Source of the DNA: Streptomyces sp. NBC_00193
GTDB taxonomy: Bacteria; Actinomycetota; Actinomycetes; Streptomycetales; Streptomycetaceae
NCBI RefSeq assembly: GCF_026342735.1
Contig: NZ_JAPEMM010000002.1
Location: 372,001 to 436,000 of the forward strand
Length of the DNA: 64,000 nucleotides
Direction of reading: 5' to 3'
Of this stretch, positions 58,658 through 64,000 are shown piece after piece. Positions within the stretch are counted from its first letter, which is position 1. Each line of letters starts with the position of its first letter. The position numbers were made by a program, and so were the translations under genes. The notes beneath the pieces are model-generated. The model saw nothing but the letters and a program-made list of their open reading frames with translations. It ran no database searches and was not told the origin of the DNA.

Positions 58658-59638
58658 TCAGGGCCCCGGGGTGGCGCGCAGGGCGGTCCGGCTGGCCAGG
58701 GCGCGCGCCGCGGCCCGGTTCGCCGGGCGGCCGAGCGCCGCCCGGGAGGTCTCCCGTAGCAGCACGGCCGCGCGGAAGGCCGCGGTGGCGGGCGCCGAGT
58801 GGCGGCGGCCGTAGAGGCGTACGCGGTTGAGGGTCAGCAGGGTCCACAGCCGCGGGGAGACCTGCGAGTCCCCGCCGAGGTGGACGGCCGAGGCGGCGGG
58901 TTCGAGCCGGGTGGCGAAGCCCCGGTCTCCGGCGCGCAGGCAGTACTCGGTCTCCTCCGAGTAGAGGAAGAACGATTCGTCCCAGGCGCCGCAGACCTCC
59001 AGGCACTCCCTGGAGAGCGCCATCAGCGCGCCGGTCGCCCAGTCGGCGACCGTCCTGCGCCCGTACGCCGACGGATCGGTGACCAGCTCGCTCCAGCGCG
59101 GGAAGCGCCCCGCGCGGCGGTTGCCGATCACGGCCTCGCCCAGGGCGCGGGTCACCCGGGACTCCCGGCGCAGCGAGTAGTGGAGCGTCCCGTCCTCCTC
59201 GTACAGCAGCGGGACGCTGATCCCCACCCGGCCCCCGCCGTGGACCGGGTCGCCGAGTGCGCCCACGAGGAGTTCCGCGCAGCCCCGCCGCATCCGGATG
59301 TCCGGATTGCACACCAGGGCAGCGCGGAAGCCGCCGTCCCATCCGGCGGCGGCCGCCAGGGCGGCGTTCACCCCGGCCGCGTAGCCCGCGTTGCGGCCGG
59401 TCTCGACGACCGTGGCCTCGGGAGCCAGCGACCGGACGAGGTCCACGGTGCCGTCGGCGGAGTCGTTGTCGGCGACGACCAGCCGCCAGTCGACACCGGC
59501 CATGCCCTCCGGCAGGGAGGCGAGGAACTCGGGTATCACCCGGGCGCTGTTCCAGGTGACGACGAGGACGGCTACGGGGCCGGTTGAAGCCGTGCCGGTT
59601 GAAGGGGTGTTGTCGGAAGCTGTGCTGTCGGAAGGCAC
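58658..59638 (-). CDS. Family-2 glycosyltransferase (rhamnosyltransferase-like)
   Basis: 326 residues. VAVLVVTWNSARVIPEFLAS, VVADNDSADGTVDLVR, GRNAGYAAGVNAAL and CNPDIRMRRGC (the DxD-like site) are typical of the dTDP-rhamnosyl/galactofuranosyl-type GT2 proteins. The acceptor part has TGALMALSRECLEVCGAWDE and SEETEYCLRAGDRG. The start GTG 59638 lies inside the end of the upstream Wzz-ligase gene (67-bp overlap), so the two are co-transcribed. Confidence 0.9.
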   Translation of the reverse strand: MPSDSTASDNTPSTGTASTGPVAVLVVTWNSARVIPEFLASLPEGMAGVDWRLVVADNDSADGTVDLVRSLAPEATVVETGRNAGYAAGVNAALAAAAGWDGGFRAALVCNPDIRMRRGCAELLVGALGDPVHGGGRVGISVPLLYEEDGTLHYSLRRESRVTRALGEAVIGNRRAGRFPRWSELVTDPSAYGRRTVADWATGALMALSRECLEVCGAWDESFFLYSEETEYCLRAGDRGFATRLEPAASAVHLGGDSQVSPRLWTLLTLNRVRLYGRRHSAPATAAFRAAVLLRETSRAALGRPANRAAARALASRTALRATPGP

Positions 59639-61608
59639 GGGGACTCCACGTTTCGGGGCTCGGTGGCGGCACGCCGGATGAAGCCGAGGTAGCTGCCTCC
59701 GGCGGCGATCGTCAGGAAGAACATCCCGGCGAACATCGGGAAGCTGAGGGCGTCGAAGGTGGCCGCGCTGACCAGGGCGACGAGGGCCGAGGCGAAGAAG
59801 GCCTGGCCGAGCTCCCGGTCGGACTCGTCGGCGGCGAGACGGCGGATGGCGCCGCCCTGGTGGATTCCGGTGAGGAACAGCGCCAGGAGCGCGAGCAGGC
59901 CCAGCAGGCCCATCTCCGCCAGGGTCAGCATGTACTGGTTGTCGGTGAAGAAGTAGAGGTCCGGCGTGAAGGTGCCCAGGCCCCGGCCGAACAGCGGGTG
60001 TTCCTCCAGGTAGGGCACGATCGCGCTGTACTTCACCGTGCGGGCCTGGGTGCTGCTGTCGGAGTTCGACACGAAGGACGCGAAGAGCGTGGTGATCGTG
60101 CCGATCAGGCCGGGGACGAGGACCTTGAAGACGGCCACCGAGCCGAGCAGCAGGCCGAAGGTGGTCCAGCGGCGCTGCGGCTTCCACCTGGGCACCATCA
60201 CGAGCACCACGATGAGGGCGCCGATGATGGAGGTCCGGGACACCGTCAGCGGCAGGGCGCCGCCCATCAGCGCCACCGGAGCCCAGCGGCGCCAGCGGCT
60301 GAGCTGGGCCCGGGCCGGATCGAAGGCCTGCTGGATCGCGAACGGCAGCAGCAGGGCGAGCATGCCGCCGAACTCCAGCGGCTGCGCGGTCGTCGACCGC
60401 GGCCTGGTGAACGCACCGCGGTCCAGGGTGGTGATCTGCGCGACGCTCGACTGGAGCCCCGGGATGCTGATCTTCTCGGCGATGTTCGTCGCGGTGAAGA
60501 AGTCGTAGTAGCCGATGGCGGCGACCACCGCCCCCATCACCACGGCCCGCCGCAACAGCACGTCCAGGCGCGCCCGGTCCTGGATCCCGGCGGAGATCAG
60601 CACCACCAGCGATACCCAGACCAGCAGCCCGATCAGCCCCCGGTCGGCGCCCAGCACCTCCTTGTGCGAACTGCCCCGGGAGGCGTTCGCGAGGTACGAG
60701 GCCAGGACCGAGACGGCCAGCAGCCACATCACGACCCGGGGCAGCCGGGTACCGGGAGCCGGTCTGATCCGGCCGGTCAGCCAGGTCGCCAGGTACCAGA
60801 ACAGGGCCAGGAGCGCGAAGACGTTGGCCGGGGTGCCGACACCGCCGAGACCCGGCAGGGTCAGGTTCGAGGGGATGAAGAAGGCCAGCCCCAGATAGCC
60901 GGTGAGCAGGGCGGTGGCGTCCAGATCGCGGTGGCGCGTCCGCCGGCGCACGCGCGGGGCGGCCGTCCCCGCGGCGGCCTCCGCGGCCTCGCGCCGGCGG
61001 CGGCGGCCCGCCAGCATGCTCTCCAGGACGAAGGAGGCGGTGAAGCCGGCGACCAGGCCGGCGATGAGTACGGCCAGGACCTGCTGGTAGCGGGTCTTGA
61101 GCTGTGGTTTCGGGGTCTGCGGCAGCACCACGGGGGCTGTCTGCACGAAGTACGCGGGCTGCACCTTGGCCGCCGCCTGGAGCGCGTTGAGCTGCTCCCC
61201 GGCGAAGTCGGTCAGGAGACTGGTCTCCTTGAGCACCTTCGCCCGGTTGGTGCCCGTGACGGTCAGCGTGAGCATCGGGCCGGAGGCGTTCGCCGCGAAG
61301 CCGACCGTGTACGGGTCGGTCACCCCGAGCCCGTGCAGGTCCCGGGCCGCATCGGCGCCCGACAGGGTCCTGATGAGCACGTCGGCGGTCACCACGAGCG
61401 AACCGCCCGCGTTCGCGATGGGGTTGCCGAAGGCGGGGGCCAGCTGGGCCACGGCTGCGGAGTCCAGCAGGGCCACCGAGCTCTGGGACTGGTAGGACAC
61501 CGGGACCGACTGGTACAGCTGCGCTCCCGCGAGGACCCCGCACAGCGTCAGGGGCGCCATGACGTACCAGCGGCGCCGCAGCACCGCTCCTATCTCACCG
61601 ATGTTCAC
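59572..61608 (-). CDS. Wzz-like domain fused to O-antigen ligase/polymerase
   Basis: 678 residues. The N-terminal 220 are Wzz-like: GEIGAVLRRRWYVMAPLTLCG and a first membrane helix, an outside domain, and a second helix (VLAVLIAGLVAGFTASFVL). A basic linker (RRRRREAAEAAAG) leads to a second membrane part of about ten helices with the O-antigen ligase layout: TGYLGLAFFIPSNLT, GVGTPANVFALLALF, SVSVLASYL-like helices, and a large loop with HPLFGRGLGTF before YFFTDNQYMLTLAEMGLLG. GTG 61608 has GAGGGAG 5 nt upstream. Chain-length control and polymerisation or ligation in one polypeptide is unusual. Divergent from another Wzz-like gene. Confidence 0.88.
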   Translation of the reverse strand: MNIGEIGAVLRRRWYVMAPLTLCGVLAGAQLYQSVPVSYQSQSSVALLDSAAVAQLAPAFGNPIANAGGSLVVTADVLIRTLSGADAARDLHGLGVTDPYTVGFAANASGPMLTLTVTGTNRAKVLKETSLLTDFAGEQLNALQAAAKVQPAYFVQTAPVVLPQTPKPQLKTRYQQVLAVLIAGLVAGFTASFVLESMLAGRRRRREAAEAAAGTAAPRVRRRTRHRDLDATALLTGYLGLAFFIPSNLTLPGLGGVGTPANVFALLALFWYLATWLTGRIRPAPGTRLPRVVMWLLAVSVLASYLANASRGSSHKEVLGADRGLIGLLVWVSLVVLISAGIQDRARLDVLLRRAVVMGAVVAAIGYYDFFTATNIAEKISIPGLQSSVAQITTLDRGAFTRPRSTTAQPLEFGGMLALLLPFAIQQAFDPARAQLSRWRRWAPVALMGGALPLTVSRTSIIGALIVVLVMVPRWKPQRRWTTFGLLLGSVAVFKVLVPGLIGTITTLFASFVSNSDSSTQARTVKYSAIVPYLEEHPLFGRGLGTFTPDLYFFTDNQYMLTLAEMGLLGLLALLALFLTGIHQGGAIRRLAADESDRELGQAFFASALVALVSAATFDALSFPMFAGMFFLTIAAGGSYLGFIRRAATEPRNVESPCLPTAQLPTTPLQPARLQPAP

Positions 61609-61690
61609 GAACGCTCCCTCGCAACTGCCCGGGAACCGTTGGCGTCTTGCCCGGCGTCCTGGGAAGATCGAACACGACGGAAGGAATCCT

Positions 61691-62386
61691 GTGTCGCCTG
61701 GTGAGCTGTTCCGCACGTTGCGCCGCCGCTGGTACGTGCTGGTCCTGGCGGCAGTGCTGGCGGCCGCCGGGGCGCTCCAGGTACTCCGGCCCACCACGAC
61801 GTACGTGAGCACCGCGATCGTCGTCCTCAAGCCGCCGGTGACCGGCAACCAGCCGAACCAACTCGCCAATCTGCAGCCGCCGCTGGCGGCCGTCTCGCTG
61901 GCCGCCGTACAGCAGCTGAACTCCTCCGACGGGGAGGCCGAACTGCGCGCCGCCGGGGTGCTGGGCAGCTACCGGCTGATCCCGCGCAACAGCGGCACGA
62001 GCGTCACCCCGCGTTATCTCATCCCCTCCCTCCAGATCCAGGCGCAGCACACGGACCCGGCCACGGCCGACCGTTCGGTGTTGAAGGTCGTCGAGGTCTA
62101 CGGGAAGCACCTCTCGGACATGCAGGCCGAGCAGCAGATCCCGGCGGCGGGCCGGATGAGCGTCACCCTGCTGGTACCGCCGTCCGCGGTGGCGCAGCTC
62201 GGGACCAAGAGCCGCGGACTGGCCGGGACGGCCGTCCTGGCCCTGGTCGCCGGCACGGCCTGCGCGCTGTGGACCGATCAGTTGCTGGCGGGCCGCTCCC
62301 GGCGCCGGCGCGAAAGCGCCGGCGCCGGGAGCAACAGGACGGAGCGGGACGGGAGTCCCGTGCCGACGGCCGCGGCGGCCCGCTGA
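61691..62386 (+). CDS. Wzz-like membrane protein
   Basis: 231 residues. The start is GTG 61691 with AAGGAA 7 nt upstream. SPGELFRTLRRRWYVLVLAA opens the first membrane helix, followed by the Wzz-type TTTYVSTAIVVLKPP segment, an outside domain, and a second helix (AGTAVLALVAGTACALWTDQ) near residue 185. The C-terminus is short, basic and disordered. It is divergent from the Wzz-ligase fusion, with about 80 bp between the starts, and convergent with the next glycosyltransferase. Confidence 0.85.
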   Translation: MSPGELFRTLRRRWYVLVLAAVLAAAGALQVLRPTTTYVSTAIVVLKPPVTGNQPNQLANLQPPLAAVSLAAVQQLNSSDGEAELRAAGVLGSYRLIPRNSGTSVTPRYLIPSLQIQAQHTDPATADRSVLKVVEVYGKHLSDMQAEQQIPAAGRMSVTLLVPPSAVAQLGTKSRGLAGTAVLALVAGTACALWTDQLLAGRSRRRRESAGAGSNRTERDGSPVPTAAAAR

Positions 62387-62410
62387 GACAGCGGGCCGCC
62401 CGGCCGCCAA

Positions 62411-62428
62411 CGCCCCCGGTTCGGGGCG
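62411..62428. terminator. Hairpin between convergent genes
   Basis: CGCCCC-CGGTTC-GGGGCG, a 6-bp G+C stem lying 24 bp after the Wzz-like gene stop and 15 bp before the glycosyltransferase end. Fits a terminator used from both sides. Confidence 0.5.
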
Positions 62429-62442
62429 GTGGTGCGGTGTCA

Positions 62443-63489
62443 TCAGATCCCTCGGCGCTTCCAGGACTGCCACCAGAGCCATTCGCGGCCCCTGTCGGCT
62501 ACGGCCGACAGCACGAGCGGCTGGAGGTACGGCATCACACGGGCCCCGATCCGGCGGCGCCGACGCAGCGCCCCGTACTCCGCGAGCGAGGTGTACCGGG
62601 GCAGGCACTCGGCGGCGAAGGCCTCCAGTTCCTCGACCGGGACCACCGCGGTGCGTCCGCGGTCGTAGGCCCGGTAGGCGCGCCGCAGGGCGTACCGGGC
62701 GAGCCGGGTGCGGGCCGCGGTCGACAGCCGGCCCGCCTCCGGGAGCAGTCCGCCGCACTTCTCCAGCACCGAGTCGAAGGCGACGAGGCGCTGGCGCAGG
62801 TCGTCGAGCTGCCCACCGAAGTCCGTGGTGGACATGTTGTTGCCGTGGACCCGGTAGAAGGCCTGGTCGGCCCCCCGGACGTAACCCACGTCGGCGTGGG
62901 CCGCGAGCCGCATCCACATCTCGATGTCACCGGCGTGCGGAAGCTCCGGGTCGTAGCCCCCGACCTTGCGCTGGAGGCTGGTGCGCACGACCACCTCGGG
63001 TGAGGTGATGCACCCGGTGCCCTCCCGGAAGCGCCGCTCCAGCCACCACCGCCCGGGATAGACCACCGAACCGGTGGACCGGGTGCGGGCCGCCGGCAGC
63101 GGCCCGCCGTGCTGGAACCGCAGCGGCCTGCCGTAGGCGAAGCCGGCTTCCGGATGGGCGTCGAGCAGGGCCGCGGCGCGCACCAGGGCGCCGGGGACCA
63201 GCCGGTCGTCGGCGGAGAGCAGGGCGACGTAGTCCCCGTCCGCCCACTCGAGCAGGCCCTCGTTGTAGGTGGCGATGTGGCCCTGGTTCTTCTCGTGGAC
63301 CCGGACCTCGATCCGCGGGTCGGCCGCCGCGAGGGCGCGCGCGACGTCCGCGGAGTCGTCGGGGGAGGCGTCGTCGATGATCAGTACCCGTACGTCGACG
63401 CCTTCCTGTTCGTCCAGGACGCTCTTGACGCAGTCGGCCAGGAAGTGGCCGTACTTGTAGCAGGGGATCACCACGCTGACGGTGCTCAC
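62443..63489 (-). CDS. Family-2 glycosyltransferase
   Basis: 348 residues. GT-A fold with VSVVIPCYKYGHFLADCVKS, LIIDDASPDDSADVARAL, NQGHIATYNEGLLEWADGDY and LSADDRL as the metal site. The acceptor-side segment is GGYDPELPHAGDIEMWMRLAAH. The C-terminal 100 residues are Arg-rich helices (LARYALRRAYRAYDRGR). GTG 63489 overlaps the stop of the DUF4082 gene (GTGA), so the two are coupled. The sugar is unknown. Confidence 0.9.
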   Translation of the reverse strand: MSTVSVVIPCYKYGHFLADCVKSVLDEQEGVDVRVLIIDDASPDDSADVARALAAADPRIEVRVHEKNQGHIATYNEGLLEWADGDYVALLSADDRLVPGALVRAAALLDAHPEAGFAYGRPLRFQHGGPLPAARTRSTGSVVYPGRWWLERRFREGTGCITSPEVVVRTSLQRKVGGYDPELPHAGDIEMWMRLAAHADVGYVRGADQAFYRVHGNNMSTTDFGGQLDDLRQRLVAFDSVLEKCGGLLPEAGRLSTAARTRLARYALRRAYRAYDRGRTAVVPVEELEAFAAECLPRYTSLAEYGALRRRRRIGARVMPYLQPLVLSAVADRGREWLWWQSWKRRGI

Positions 63490-64000
63490 TGGCCGGACAC
63501 CTCCGTGGATCCCTCCGCGAGCGGGGCGGGGGCCGTGGTGGTGAAGACCGGGCCGACCCAGTAGTTCACCGATCCGAAGGTGTTGTTCGGGAAGACCGTG
63601 CCCGCGCCGTACTTGTAGAGGCCGTTGCCGGTGCCCGCGCCGCCGCCGTCGGCCGGGGCCACGAGCGGATAGGAGCGGTGCGCGGCGCTGAAGTATCCGC
63701 CGTCCACGGAGTACTTGCCGTTCGGCGCGTGGTACGAGGCCACGTACTCGGTGTTCGCGGTGATGGCCACCGGGGTGGCGAAGTGAAGCTGCTGCCAGCC
63801 CGAGACGGTCTCGCTGCCGAAGGTTCCGGTGGCCAGGAGCGTGCCGTTCGCGGACCAGAGGCTGCCGGTGTGGGTGCCGGTGTTCCCGGGGCCCTTGTAG
63901 AAGGTGACGCCGGTGACGTAGCCGGCGACCGTGGACTGGAAACGGGTGCCCAGTTCGACGGAGTTGGTGTCGTCGCCGACGTTGGCGGTGGTCGGGGTGG
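63486..64000 (-). CDS. DUF4082 domain protein (5' end beyond window)
   Basis: Only the last 171 codons are inside the window; the gene starts past 64000. The visible part is a DUF4082 beta-sandwich: SVELGTRFQSTVAGYVTGVT, FYKGPGNTGTHTGSLW, LATGTFGSETVSGWQQLHF, then AITANTEYVASYHAPNGKYS and a final NYWVGPVF strand. DUF4082 modules occur in large secreted or surface proteins of actinobacteria near glycan genes, often with Ig-like or glycosidase domains. Here it is coupled to a glycosyltransferase gene, which fits a cell-surface role. Confidence 0.85.
   Translation of the reverse strand, partial: TPTTANVGDDTNSVELGTRFQSTVAGYVTGVTFYKGPGNTGTHTGSLWSANGTLLATGTFGSETVSGWQQLHFATPVAITANTEYVASYHAPNGKYSVDGGYFSAAHRSYPLVAPADGGGAGTGNGLYKYGAGTVFPNNTFGSVNYWVGPVFTTTAPAPLAEGSTEVSGQ

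Noticed and set aside
1..64000. Search for mobile elements, tRNA or rRNA genes and a classical biosynthetic gene cluster
   Set aside because: No transposase, integrase, tRNA-like cloverleaf, rRNA, polyketide or peptide synthetase gene was found. The P450 and radical SAM genes are isolated and do not make a recognisable natural-product cluster.

Overview
The window is about 73% G+C DNA with GTG/TTG starts, many 4-bp ATGA/GTGA gene overlaps, Streptomyces-type lipoproteins and a HelR-type RNA polymerase rescue gene. It is almost certainly chromosomal DNA of Streptomyces or a close relative. I see no rRNA, tRNA, CRISPR array, insertion sequence or phage gene.

Layout. (1) 65-946: aminoglycoside-phosphotransferase-like kinase. 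(2) 959-10561: two divergent sulfur-salvage operons. The minus operon has a 25-aa Cys-Cys leader peptide, an SsuD-like monooxygenase, a solute-binding lipoprotein and an ATPase. The plus operon has two permeases, an ATPase, a binding lipoprotein, a GNAT acetyltransferase and a second, internally deleted flavin monooxygenase. Together they resemble systems for importing and breaking down S-substituted cysteines or related organosulfur compounds. (3) 10611-12862: GntR/YtrA-type regulator with a perfect palindromic operator and an ABC-2 exporter. (4) 13017-17793: a molybdoenzyme fused to its own reductase, convergent with a radical SAM protein that has an unusual CX8CX2C motif. (5) 18111-24541: a lipoprotein pseudogene, two lipoproteins, a NuoF-like flavoprotein-ferredoxin, a diheme membrane reductase and a divergent PucR-type regulator, which look like one membrane electron-transfer module. 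(6) 24606-29319: secreted DUF1996/DUF4142 pair, a secreted peptidase-like hydrolase and an SRPBCC protein.

(7) 29391-33588: FUSC exporter divergent from TetR and cytochrome P450, with a palindromic operator. (8) 33650-34475: yybP-ykoY-type manganese riboswitch and a GDT1-family exporter. (9) 34485-42452: stress and housekeeping genes (VOC protein, zinc ribbon, SigJ-type ECF41 sigma factor, DUF1801, SRPBCC plus ArsR with twin operators, methyltransferase, secreted endonuclease-like protein, rhodanese and GlxA-type AraC regulator). (10) 42579-44873: helR preceded by a rifamycin-associated element. (11) 44960-48576: membrane Ser/Thr kinase with a PQQ propeller, tail-to-tail with a secreted CBM2-GH18 chitinase.

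(12) 48885-64000: a surface or exopolysaccharide cluster. It has a hexapeptide acetyltransferase, WecG/TagA transferase, nucleotide-sugar dehydrogenase and UDP-GlcNAc 2-epimerase (a set that predicts a ManNAcA-containing glycan), three Wzz-like domains, a Wzx-like flippase, a beta-helix protein, three family-2 glycosyltransferases, a Wzz-O-antigen-ligase fusion and a DUF4082 protein running off the end. No initiating phosphoglycosyltransferase is visible, so the cluster probably continues beyond 64000 or uses a gene elsewhere.
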